From: VFMC01 sp046331225
GTDB lineage: Bacteria > Actinomycetota > Acidimicrobiia > Acidimicrobiales > Ilumatobacteraceae
Direction: 5' to 3'
Assembly: GCA_046331225.1 (NCBI GenBank)
Contig: JAXLRF010000006.1
Location: 1-64,000, forward strand
Length of the DNA stretch: 64,000 bases
Under the pieces are notes generated by a model, which searched no databases, was not told the DNA's origin, and was given only the letters and a program-made list of their open reading frames with translations. This document shows positions 52,909-61,196 of this stretch, piece after piece (positions within the stretch are counted from its first letter, which is position 1; each line of letters starts with the position of its first letter). Made by a program: the position numbers and the translations under genes.

Positions 52909-54201
52909 GTGGTCGACATCGCGACCCGTGTGTACGACCACGCGTGGCGGATCGACCCGATCGTCCGCTCGTTGCTCGACACCGACTTCTACAAGCTGCT
53001 CATGTGCCAGTCGGTGCTGCGCAACCAACCGGACGTCACCGTCGTGTTCGAGCTCGTCAACCGAACGGCCGAGGTACGTCTCGCCGATCTGGTCGACGAG
53101 GGCGAGCTGCGCGAGCAGCTCGACCACGCCCGCTCGGTGCGGCTCACGCGGGGCGAGTCGACGTGGCTGCGCGGCAACACCTTCGCCGGCAAGCGGCACA
53201 TGTTCTCGAGCGAGTTCATGGCCTGGCTCGAGCAGGTGCAGTTGCCGCCGTACCGGCTCGAGGTGCGAGACGGCCAGTTCGAGCTGTCGTTCGAGGGCGC
53301 ATGGCCCGAGGTGATGCTGTGGGAGGTGCCGGCGCTCGCGATCCTGATGGAGCTGCGGAGCCGTGCGGTGCTGCGCGGCATGGGTCGATTCGAACTGCAG
53401 GTGCTCTACGCCCGCGCGATGACCCGGGTGTGGGAGAAGGTCGAGCGGCTGCACGCCCTGCCCGACCTTCGCCTCGGCGACTTCGGCACCCGGCGCCGTC
53501 ACTCGTTCCTGTGGCAGGACTGGTGCGTGCAGGCGCTCGACGAGGGGCTCGGCGACGACCGGTTCATCGGCACCTCGAACTGCCTGATCGCGATGCGCCG
53601 CGACCTGGAGGCGATCGGCACCAACGCCCACGAGCTGCCGATGGTGACCGCGGCGCTGGCCGACGACGACGCCGAGCTGCGTCAGGCGCCGTACCGCGTG
53701 CTGGAGGATTGGCATGCCGAGCACGACGGCAATCTGCGCGTGCTGTTGCCCGACACGTTCGGCACCGAGGCGTTCCTGCGTGGTGCACCCGACTGGCTGG
53801 CGACGTGGACCGGCATCCGCATCGATTCGGGTGATCCCGTGCGGTCGGCCGAGCTCGCGCTCGAGTGGTGGGCGTCGCACGGCGAGGACGTGCGCGAGAA
53901 GCTGGTGATCTTCAGCGACGGCCTCGACGTCGACGAGATCGAGCGCCTGCACCACCACTTCGCCGGGCGGGTGCGCGTGTCGTTCGGTTGGGGCACGATG
54001 CTGACGAACGACTTCGGTGGGCTGGCAGGGGACCGGCTCGCGCCGTTCAGCCTGGTGTGCAAGGCCGTGTCGGCCGACGGCCGGCCGACGGTGAAGCTGA
54101 GCGACAACCCCAACAAGGCCCTCGGCCCGGCCGACCAGGTGGCCAGGTACCGCCGAGTGTTCGGCACCGAGGCCGGCGACGCGCGACCCGTCGTGGTCTG
54201 A
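52909..54201 (+). CDS. pncB: Nicotinate phosphoribosyltransferase
   Basis: PncB makes nicotinate mononucleotide from nicotinate and PRPP for NAD salvage. The 430-residue protein has SLLDTDFYKLLMCQSVL at the N-terminus, LGDFGTRRRHSFLWQDW, GTSNCLIAMRRDLEAIGTNA (split as GTSNCLIAMR and IGTNAHELPM, with the catalytic His), TWTGIRIDSGDP and FGWGTMLTNDFGG (phosphate binding). GTG 52909 follows the 10-codon upstream ORF. Nothing nearby shares the pathway. Confidence 0.94.
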   Translation: MVDIATRVYDHAWRIDPIVRSLLDTDFYKLLMCQSVLRNQPDVTVVFELVNRTAEVRLADLVDEGELREQLDHARSVRLTRGESTWLRGNTFAGKRHMFSSEFMAWLEQVQLPPYRLEVRDGQFELSFEGAWPEVMLWEVPALAILMELRSRAVLRGMGRFELQVLYARAMTRVWEKVERLHALPDLRLGDFGTRRRHSFLWQDWCVQALDEGLGDDRFIGTSNCLIAMRRDLEAIGTNAHELPMVTAALADDDAELRQAPYRVLEDWHAEHDGNLRVLLPDTFGTEAFLRGAPDWLATWTGIRIDSGDPVRSAELALEWWASHGEDVREKLVIFSDGLDVDEIERLHHHFAGRVRVSFGWGTMLTNDFGGLAGDRLAPFSLVCKAVSADGRPTVKLSDNPNKALGPADQVARYRRVFGTEAGDARPVVV

Positions 54202-54236
54202 ACCCGACGCAGTCCGAGCTGACCGTCATCCGACCT

Positions 54237-55265
54237 CTAGCCAGAGGGGGCTTCCCCGAGGACGGTGCCATCCGTCGAGAGCGCGCGCACGTTCGTGATC
54301 GCTCCGACGCCACCCGCGTCGATGACGGCAAACGCACCTTCCGCGGGCGCGGCCGATCGAGCATCGACGCTGACAGCCACGCCATCCGGACGCACGTACT
54401 CGAAACGCACGGTTCCCTGTTCGCCGAGGAGGAGCCAGGCGGGGCCGATCGCCGGGTCGTCGTCCCACGGCGAGTCGAGTGTCATGGTCCTCACGACCCC
54501 GGCGCTCGGTCGAAGGCACCCGTTCGACGCGACGTACTCGCGCAGCACGAGACACGTCCGGCCGTCACCCAAGCCCTCCCAAGTGACGCCCGGCGCGGGC
54601 GTGGTGACTCGGAGATCCCACGGGATTCCCGCGGCGTTGCCGGATGCGATCGTCACCGGGTGGCCTGGGAGTTCGATCGTCGGTGCGCCGACCACCATCG
54701 CATCGAGCAGCCGACGGAGCGTCGTGAGATCTGCGCCTGACACCTGGACCGTCGCGACGCCCACTCGTCCGATGAGCCAGGCGGAGGATCCGGGCGCCGC
54801 CGGCTCGACGCGACCGTTCACCACACGTGCGTCCTCCTGGATTCTCGCTTCGAGATCTGCGTCGTACGGGTCGCCCAACCCTACGTGGATCGCGATGGGG
54901 CGCTGGATGCCTCGGCGCAGGGAGTAGTGCCCCTGCCAGTAGCCGAATGTCTCCATCGTGTCGCGCAGGTTCGTCCCGTCGTCCTCGACGCCGGTGACGT
55001 CGTCGGGCAGCCAGGTGAGCGTGACCCAGTCGTTCAGGCGCACCTCACCGTCGGCCACGACCAGCACCTTCGGGTCGCGTGCGGACCGCACCGACCACCA
55101 GGTGCCACCGAGCCCGGCGACGACGAGCAGCACGGCCGTCGACAGCGCGGCGACTCGCCGGCGATGTCGCTGCTGTGCCCTCGCGTGGACGGCCGCGACC
55201 GGCGGGAGCGCGTCGGACTGCTCGGCGACGAAGCGGTCGAGCACGGTGGTCAGCTGATCGGTCAC
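54237..55265 (-). CDS. Membrane partner of the ECF sigma factor (possible anti-sigma)
   Basis: A 342-residue protein with a short cytoplasmic N-terminus (~1-38), one membrane helix (VAALSTAVLLVVAGLGGTWW) and a ~285-residue extracytoplasmic domain with no recognised motif. Its GTG 55265 overlaps the stop of the sigma gene by 4 nt, the standard sigma/anti-sigma arrangement. The cytoplasmic segment is short and lacks the HXXXCXXC zinc motif, so it may be a non-zinc anti-sigma or only a target membrane protein. Its stop is 35 nt from pncB's, and a small hairpin CCTCT/AGAGG spans the stop. Confidence 0.6.
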   Translation of the reverse strand: MTDQLTTVLDRFVAEQSDALPPVAAVHARAQQRHRRRVAALSTAVLLVVAGLGGTWWSVRSARDPKVLVVADGEVRLNDWVTLTWLPDDVTGVEDDGTNLRDTMETFGYWQGHYSLRRGIQRPIAIHVGLGDPYDADLEARIQEDARVVNGRVEPAAPGSSAWLIGRVGVATVQVSGADLTTLRRLLDAMVVGAPTIELPGHPVTIASGNAAGIPWDLRVTTPAPGVTWEGLGDGRTCLVLREYVASNGCLRPSAGVVRTMTLDSPWDDDPAIGPAWLLLGEQGTVRFEYVRPDGVAVSVDARSAAPAEGAFAVIDAGGVGAITNVRALSTDGTVLGEAPSG

Positions 55266-55810
55266 GAGGTCACCTCCGGGTCGTCGACGGACAGCAGGCG
55301 CCGCATCGCACGTTTCGCGTCGCTCAGGGTCGACGCAACCGTGCCGTCGGCCAGGTCGAGCAGGGCGCCGGTCTCGGACTGCGACAGGCCGAGCACCAGT
55401 CGCAACACCAGCACCTCGCGTTGGCGGCGGGGGAGCGCAGCGATCGCGGCGCGCACGTCGACCGGGAGCCCACCGTCGACCGCCGCCTCGCTCTGCGGGG
55501 TCGTGCGCCGCATCACGGCGTGTCCGAGCGAGGTGCGCCGTTGCTGGCGCTTCCACACGTTGAGCGCGACCCGGTACGCCCATCCCTCGGGCGCACCCAT
55601 CTGGCTCACCCGTCGCCACCGTTCGAGCGCTCGGGCCATCGCCTCGGCGGTGGCGTCGGCGGCTGCATGGGGGTCGCCGGTGACGAGGGTGAGTGAGGTG
55701 AGCAGGCGGGGCGCGGCCGTGGCGTACCAGCCGTCGAAGTCGGGCCGCGACACGACGACACGGACGAGGTCGTCGTCGGTCGTCAGGTCGAGCGCTCCCT
55801 CCGTCATCAC
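55262..55810 (-). CDS. ECF sigma factor (SigE-family)
   Basis: A 182-residue extracytoplasmic-function sigma factor. Region 2 spans ~25-90 (FDGWYATAAPRLLTSLTLVTG, AMARALERWRRV, GWAYRVALNVWKRQQRR) and region 4 ~120-175 (AIAALPRRQREVLVLRLVLG, LSQSETGALLDLADGTVAST as the helix-turn-helix). GTG 55810 is followed by ATG 55807, either of which may be used. Translation is coupled to the membrane protein downstream. Its own promoter target is not visible here. Confidence 0.88.
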   Translation of the reverse strand: MMTEGALDLTTDDDLVRVVVSRPDFDGWYATAAPRLLTSLTLVTGDPHAAADATAEAMARALERWRRVSQMGAPEGWAYRVALNVWKRQQRRTSLGHAVMRRTTPQSEAAVDGGLPVDVRAAIAALPRRQREVLVLRLVLGLSQSETGALLDLADGTVASTLSDAKRAMRRLLSVDDPEVTS

Positions 55811-55881
55811 CTCACCGAGTCACGAGCGGCGCGATCCGTTGGGTCGCCCGAGTGGCAGCGGTACACCCGGGTGTCCCCACG

Positions 55882-55976
55882 CACTCGGGTGGGCGGCCGG
55901 CACTCGGGTGGGCGGCTGGCAGTCGGGTGGGCGGCTGGCACTCGGGTGGGCGGCTGGCACTCGGGTGGTCCGTGGT
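55882..55976. repeat. 19-bp tandem repeat, locus 2
   Basis: Four 19-bp units CACTCGGGTGGGCGGCTGG (55882, 55901, 55920, 55939; each with at most one change) and a degenerate fifth (55958-55976) end exactly at the stop codon of the minus-strand membrane glycosyltransferase. The unit matches the reverse complement of the 51302-51358 repeat at 15 of 19 positions. The rest of this intergenic region (55811-55881) has no gene. Confidence 0.88.
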
Positions 55977-57865
55977 CAACCGGCGGCGTGTTCGGCCAGC
56001 TCGTGGTCGAGGCTCGCCCTCCGGTCGGCGCCGATGCCGATGCCGGCGGGGCTCACACCGCTCGGCTGCTCGCCCGGGCCGCACTTCCGGTACAGCAGCA
56101 CCAACGCATCTTCGTAGTTGCCGACCAGGCAGAACTGGTTGGCGACCACCTGGTTCGGTGCGTCCGATCCGAACTCGCTCGACGCGTTCGGCTCGTACCA
56201 GCCGGTCCAGAAGTTGGTGAGCAGCACCCAGTCGGCCGACGCGACGTCGTCGGCCAGGCTCGAACCCTCCTTGTCGGCCAGACCCGGATCCATCTCGATG
56301 AAGTAGGTGGCCGGCGTCAGCTCGGGGAACATGAAGTAGAAGACGACGTCGCTGTAGATGGTGCGGCTCAGATCCGCCGGCCCGACCAGCAGTCGCTCGC
56401 CCGGCCTCGACGACCGGGCCAGCTCGTCGATCGCCGCCTGGCTCGCCCGCTGCAACGGCTGGTTGCCGAAGTAGAAGCGTCGATCACCGCGGCTCACCTC
56501 GTAGCCGCCCACCTTCTGACCGAGGCCGATGCGCGTGTACAGCAGGTACGAGCGGTACGTGTAGAAGGGCATCACCACGAGCATCGTGAGCGCCACCACC
56601 GCGCCGACGATCACGTCGCGACGCACACCGGCGAGGCGAGGGCGCACCACGGCGGCCAGCTCGACCAGCAGCGCCGGCACCAGCGCGAACGACACGCACG
56701 ACCCCCACGCGAGGTGGGTGCTGTCGGGTCGCTGCATCGCCTGCGGCAGCAGGCCGAGCCCGAGCAGGCCGCCGCACAGCAACGCCAGCCGCTGTGCGCT
56801 GTCGCCCCGACGGCGCAACAGCACCGCCACCGCCACCACACCGATCGCGGTGGCGATCACGACCCAGAACCACAGCCACAGCTGATGGTTCGCAGCGAGG
56901 TGCGGCACCCGCCACCACGGCGCGTCCGCCGGTCCCTCGACCACGGCCTGCAACGCGCCGTCGACCTTGCCGAAGCTGGGCGGCCGCGGCAGCTCGCGCC
57001 CGGGACGCAGATCGCGCACCGGCTCGGTGACCATGCCGCGGAACGATCGCGACAGTCCGGCGACCGCCAGGTGGATCCACATCGGCGTGAGGCCGACCAC
57101 GGCACCGACGAACCACAGCCCGATCGGGCGCGCCCCGCCGGTGCGGCTCGTCCGCCACCACACGAACGCGTGCGTGATCCCGAGCGCGAGCACCAGGTCG
57201 GGTCGGAAGCTGAGCGCGAAGCCGGCCAACGCACCGGTGGCCAGCAGGGCGAGCGTGCGATCGCGGCCCGACGTGTGCATCGCCCGCAGCGCGAACACCA
57301 CGCTCCAGATCGCGAGCGCCACCGCGCCCTCCCACGCCAGCGCGGACAGGCCGATGGGGGTGAGTACCAGCAGCGTCACGGTGACCGCCGAGATGGTCGC
57401 GACCGCGTGGCCCCACACACGCGTGAGCGCGTAGATGCCGACGATGATCCCGAGGTGCTGCAGCAGGCCGAACCCGCGCTGCGACTCGAGGGTGTACCCG
57501 AACACCCGGTACCAGCCCATCAGCACCTGCAGCGAGCCCGGCCCGTACAGGTGCAGGAAGTCGACGTTGGGCACGTCGCCGGCGAGCATCCGCTTGGGGA
57601 AGACGAGCATGAAGCCCTCCTCCATCGAGCTGCCGGTGCCCCGGTACAGGCCGCGCAACGGGATGAGCACCACGGCGAGGATCGCCCCGAACGAGAGCCA
57701 CGCCGCTCGACCGGGGCGCCGCCACAGCCGGCCGCCCAACACGTACGGCAGGTCACCGGCGGCACCGGCGGCCTCGGTGGCGTTCGCCCGGGGATCGGGA
57801 TCGGGTGAGGGGTCCGGTGACGTGTCGTCGACAGGTGGGGTCACGTGCTCGTCCGCTGCTGGCAC
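55976..57865 (-). CDS. GT-C type membrane glycosyltransferase
   Basis: A 629-residue protein with about 10-11 helices (~50-430) and a soluble C-terminal domain (~440-629). After a disordered Asp/Pro-rich N-terminus, the first outer loop carries SSMEEGFMLVFPKRMLAGDV then PNVDFLHLYGPGSLQVLMGW, the EE/DF pattern and HLYGPG typical of GT-C enzymes such as PMT and ArnT-like transferases that use polyprenyl-phosphate sugars. GTG 57865 has TAGTGT 6 nt upstream on its strand, so it looks leaderless. Acceptor and sugar are unknown. Confidence 0.78.
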   Translation of the reverse strand: MPAADEHVTPPVDDTSPDPSPDPDPRANATEAAGAAGDLPYVLGGRLWRRPGRAAWLSFGAILAVVLIPLRGLYRGTGSSMEEGFMLVFPKRMLAGDVPNVDFLHLYGPGSLQVLMGWYRVFGYTLESQRGFGLLQHLGIIVGIYALTRVWGHAVATISAVTVTLLVLTPIGLSALAWEGAVALAIWSVVFALRAMHTSGRDRTLALLATGALAGFALSFRPDLVLALGITHAFVWWRTSRTGGARPIGLWFVGAVVGLTPMWIHLAVAGLSRSFRGMVTEPVRDLRPGRELPRPPSFGKVDGALQAVVEGPADAPWWRVPHLAANHQLWLWFWVVIATAIGVVAVAVLLRRRGDSAQRLALLCGGLLGLGLLPQAMQRPDSTHLAWGSCVSFALVPALLVELAAVVRPRLAGVRRDVIVGAVVALTMLVVMPFYTYRSYLLYTRIGLGQKVGGYEVSRGDRRFYFGNQPLQRASQAAIDELARSSRPGERLLVGPADLSRTIYSDVVFYFMFPELTPATYFIEMDPGLADKEGSSLADDVASADWVLLTNFWTGWYEPNASSEFGSDAPNQVVANQFCLVGNYEDALVLLYRKCGPGEQPSGVSPAGIGIGADRRASLDHELAEHAAG

Positions 57866-57871
57866 GGTGCG

Positions 57872-57894
57872 ACACTAGTGACCAGGGATAGCCT
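57872..57894. promoter_or_regulatory. Divergent -10 boxes of GT-C and GT4 genes
   Basis: TAGTGT (minus strand, 57872-57877) lies 6 nt before GTG 57865; TAGCCT (plus strand, 57889-57894) lies 9 nt before ATG 57904. Both fit leaderless starts and share 23 bp, so the two genes may be co-regulated. Confidence 0.45.
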
Positions 57895-57903
57895 CGCACC
57901 CGC

Positions 57904-59106
57904 ATGTCGGACGGTCCCTCCACGCCTCCCACCTCCGGGCGCGCACCCGAACTCGACGAGATCGACCGGCTCGCCGCCGAGATGATCGAGCGGGGCGTGC
58001 GGCGCGTCCACACGATGGCGTGGCGCGACCTCGACGACCCCGACGCCGGCGGCAGCGAGGTGCACGCCGACGAGTTCATGCGCCGCTGGGCCGCCGCCGG
58101 GCTCGACGTCACCCACCGCACCAGCGCTGCGCTCGGTCAGCCGGCCGAGAGCCGCCGCAACGGCTATCGCGTGATCCGCCGAGGCAGCCGCTACACGGTG
58201 TTCCCCCGCACGGTCGCGAGCGAGCTCACCCACCGCATGGGCCGCTACGACGCGCTGGTCGAGATCTGGAACGGGGTGCCGTGGTTCTCGCCCGTGTGGT
58301 GCCGAGCGCCGCGCATCACGTTCCTCCACCACGTGCACGGCCCGATGTGGGGCCAGATGCTGCCCGGTCCGCTGGCCGGGTTCGGACGAGCGCTCGAGGC
58401 CCGCCTCGCGCCGCCGTTCTACCGTCGCACCCAGATGGTCACGCCCAGCGAGGCCACCCGCGAGGAGCTGCTCGAGCTCGGGTTCCACCCCGACCGCGTG
58501 CTCGCCGTGAACAACGGCGTGAGCGAGGCGTTCCACACGGCCGCCGATCCGGTGGCCGCACGCTCGCCCGAGCCGTTGGTCGTCGCCGTCGGCCGGCTCG
58601 CGCCCGTGAAGCGGTTCGACGAGCTGATCCGTGCCGCCGTCGTGGCCAAGCGCGACGTGCCGGCGCTCCGGCTCGAGATCGTCGGCAGCGGCCCGATGGC
58701 CGACGAACTCGAGGCGCTGGTCGCCGCCGAGGGAGCGACCGACTGGATCAGCTTCGCCGGGCAGGTGCCCCACGCCGAGCTGGTCGAGCACTACCAGCGC
58801 GCCTGGCTGGTGGCCAGCGCGTCGCTGGCCGAGGGCTGGGGGCTGACCCTCACCGAGGCGGCTGCGTGCGGCACACCCACGGTGGCCACCGACATCCGCG
58901 GCCACCGCAGCAGCGTCGTCGACGGCGTCACCGGCATCCTCGCCCCGCTCGAACGCCTGGGCGCCGAACTGGCCCGCGTGCTGAACGACCACGAACTGCG
59001 CAGCCGCCTGGCCGACGCCGCGCTCGCGCGGGCCCGCACGCTCACCTGGGACGCCTCCGCGCTCGGCGTGCTGCGCGCCCTGCACGCCCAGGTGATGTCT
59101 CGCTGA
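57904..59106 (+). CDS. Glycosyltransferase family 4
   Basis: A 400-residue retaining GT-B enzyme. The N-terminal domain has VHTMAWRDLDDPDAGGSEVH, a GT4 acceptor loop, and VTPSEATREELLELG; the C-terminal domain has VVAVGRLAPVKRFDELIRAA and the E-x7-E nucleotide-sugar motif SLAEGWGLTLTEAAACGTPT. It is cytoplasmic, with no membrane helix. Convergent with the following epimerase (12 nt). A mannose or related sugar is plausible given the polyprenol-phosphate mannose synthase nearby. Confidence 0.88.
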   Translation: MSDGPSTPPTSGRAPELDEIDRLAAEMIERGVRRVHTMAWRDLDDPDAGGSEVHADEFMRRWAAAGLDVTHRTSAALGQPAESRRNGYRVIRRGSRYTVFPRTVASELTHRMGRYDALVEIWNGVPWFSPVWCRAPRITFLHHVHGPMWGQMLPGPLAGFGRALEARLAPPFYRRTQMVTPSEATREELLELGFHPDRVLAVNNGVSEAFHTAADPVAARSPEPLVVAVGRLAPVKRFDELIRAAVVAKRDVPALRLEIVGSGPMADELEALVAAEGATDWISFAGQVPHAELVEHYQRAWLVASASLAEGWGLTLTEAAACGTPTVATDIRGHRSSVVDGVTGILAPLERLGAELARVLNDHELRSRLADAALARARTLTWDASALGVLRALHAQVMSR

Positions 59107-59118
59107 GCGCGCGCAGCG

Positions 59119-60162
59119 TCAGCCGGGCAGGTGCTGCATCGCCCACTTCACGGCACGCAGCGCGCCCTGCTTGGCGGTGGTGCGGTGGTGCGACGCGCCT
59201 GCCTGCTCGGTGATCGCACGGTTCGCGACGAACCAGTCGTAGCTGGCCGCGAACATCTCCTCGTTCGAGAACTTCGGTTGCCAACCGAGTGCCTCGCGAG
59301 CGTGGTCGATGTCGAACCACAGCGACTTCGAGTACATGATCCAGTGGTACGGCGCGAACGGGGCGAGGTGCAGCCCGGCCGCCGCCTGCATCGCGAGCGA
59401 CGTCGCCCGGGCGGGGAGCGACCGGACCTCCGAGCCGGTGCCCGCGTACGCGCACAGCGACTCGAGCGACTCGCGCATCGTGCCGAACCGGTCGGTGCCG
59501 GCATTGACGATCATCGGACGCTCGTGCTGCGAGGCGAGCAGGCACACGTCGGCGAGATCGTCGGCGTGCACGAACTGGTAGCGGTTCGACCCGTCGCCGA
59601 GCACCACCACGTCGGCGCCGTCGGCGATCCAGTCGAACAGGATGCCGAAGATGCCCAGACGACCGTGCCCGAGGATCGTGCGCGGCCGCACGATGCTCAC
59701 GTCGAGGCCCTTGGCCGCAGCATCGAGGCACGCCCACTCGGCAGCCAACTTCGCATGGCCGTACGCCTCGACCGGCGACGGCACCGTGGTGGGCAGCACC
59801 GGGTTGGCGGCCGGGATGCCGAACACCGCACTCGACGACGTGTGCACCACCTTGCCGACACCCGCACGAGCCGCCTGGTCGAGCAGCAGCTTGGTGCCGT
59901 CGACGTTGACCGTGCGCAGCAGATGGTGGTCCTTCGCGAGCGGCACCTGTGCGACGTTGTTGAACACCACGTCGACGCCCTCGAGCGCCGTTGCGACCGT
60001 GCCCGCGTCGCGGATGTCACCGAGCACGATCTCGACGTCGGCAGGCCGGTCGTCGGCGTCGTTGAGATCGAGGATGCGCACCTGGTGGCCGGCGGCGCGC
60101 AGCCGCTGCACGAGCAGCGAGCCGAAGTAGCCGGAGCCGCCGGTGACGAGCGACCGGGTCAC
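59119..60162 (-). CDS. NAD-dependent epimerase/3beta-HSD-like SDR (1)
   Basis: A 347-residue extended SDR: SLVTGGSGYFGSLLVQRLRA (~4-23) binds the cofactor, VFNNVAQVPL, SSSAVFGIPA holds the active serine, and YGHAKLAAEWACLD the Tyr-x3-Lys pair; RFGTMRE replaces the usual late motif. It resembles the 3beta-hydroxysteroid dehydrogenase/isomerase group or nucleotide-sugar epimerases. GTG 60162 overlaps the stop of the second epimerase gene, so they form an operon with the GMC oxidoreductase. The substrate is unknown. Confidence 0.82.
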   Translation of the reverse strand: MTRSLVTGGSGYFGSLLVQRLRAAGHQVRILDLNDADDRPADVEIVLGDIRDAGTVATALEGVDVVFNNVAQVPLAKDHHLLRTVNVDGTKLLLDQAARAGVGKVVHTSSSAVFGIPAANPVLPTTVPSPVEAYGHAKLAAEWACLDAAAKGLDVSIVRPRTILGHGRLGIFGILFDWIADGADVVVLGDGSNRYQFVHADDLADVCLLASQHERPMIVNAGTDRFGTMRESLESLCAYAGTGSEVRSLPARATSLAMQAAAGLHLAPFAPYHWIMYSKSLWFDIDHAREALGWQPKFSNEEMFAASYDWFVANRAITEQAGASHHRTTAKQGALRAVKWAMQHLPG

Positions 60163-61196
60163 AGCTCGAGCCCCTGCTCGACGCACCAGCGGATGCTGCG
60201 GCGCATGCCCTCGTACAGGTCGACCTGCGGTTCGTAGCCGAGGGCGATCCGCGACGCGCTGATGTCGCACGCGATGGTCTTGTCCATCTCGCCGAGCACG
60301 TGCAGCTGCTGCTGATACCGGCCGGTGCGTTGGATGATCCGGTCGGCGGTCTCGGCGACCCGGCCCGCGATCGCCGGCAGCTTCATGCCGCCGCCCTTCA
60401 CCGAGAACCCCTCGTCGCGGAGTGCCCGGCCGACCGTGTCGACGATCTCGTTCACCGTGTACGGCCGGGCGTCGGCGATCCACCAGCCCTTGCCGCGTGC
60501 GGCGGGGGTGAGCTCGGCGGCGAGGATGCCGTCGACCAGGTTGTCGACGTACACCATCGACCGGCGCTGCTCGCCGCTGCCGATGATCGGGAACTTGCCC
60601 TGGCGCACCATCTTGAAGAACGTCGTCTGCCGCGGCGGCTGGTACGGCCCGTAGAACCACGGCGGCCGAACCACGGCCGCGTCGAGGCCACGCTCGACCG
60701 CGGCGAACACGGCCTGCTCGGCCAGCATCTTCGACCGGCCGTAGCCGTAGTACGGGTGATACGGCTCGTCCTGGCGGAACAGATCGGTGGGCAGCGGATT
60801 GGTGCCGAAGGGGCTGTTCGACGACACGTGCACCAGCCGGCGAACCCCGGCCGCCTCGGCGGCCGCCACCACGTGCTCCGTGCCGCGCTGGTTGACGTGG
60901 AAGAAGTCGGACACCTTGCCCGGGTGGATCACCCCCGCGGTGTGGATCACGTCGACGTCGACACCCGACGGCAGCCCGGCGAACAGGCGGTCGACCACGG
61001 CACGATCGCCGATGTCGCCGACCTCGACCGCGATCGCGTCGCCCTGCGGGATCAGCGCCCGGTCGCCGATGTCGTGCACCAGCACGCGCAGGTCGCCACG
61101 GCCCTCGGCCAGCAGACGGTGCACGAGCGCCCGACCGAGCCAGCCGGCGGCGCCGGTGACGACGGTGAACGCCGGAGCGGGCCGGCGATCGATCAC
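60159..61196 (-). CDS. NAD-dependent epimerase/3beta-HSD-like SDR (2)
   Basis: A 345-residue extended SDR: FTVVTGAAGWLGRALVHRLL, VIHTAGVIHPGKVSDF, HVSSNSPFGTNPL and the catalytic YGYGRSKMLAEQAVFAAVE. RQGKFPIIGSGEQRRSMVYV is typical of the 3beta-HSD group. It is a diverged paralogue of its neighbour; two such genes in tandem with a GMC oxidoreductase suggest successive steps on one lipid or sugar. GTG 61196 overlaps the GMC stop. Confidence 0.82.
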   Translation of the reverse strand: MIDRRPAPAFTVVTGAAGWLGRALVHRLLAEGRGDLRVLVHDIGDRALIPQGDAIAVEVGDIGDRAVVDRLFAGLPSGVDVDVIHTAGVIHPGKVSDFFHVNQRGTEHVVAAAEAAGVRRLVHVSSNSPFGTNPLPTDLFRQDEPYHPYYGYGRSKMLAEQAVFAAVERGLDAAVVRPPWFYGPYQPPRQTTFFKMVRQGKFPIIGSGEQRRSMVYVDNLVDGILAAELTPAARGKGWWIADARPYTVNEIVDTVGRALRDEGFSVKGGGMKLPAIAGRVAETADRIIQRTGRYQQQLHVLGEMDKTIACDISASRIALGYEPQVDLYEGMRRSIRWCVEQGLEL

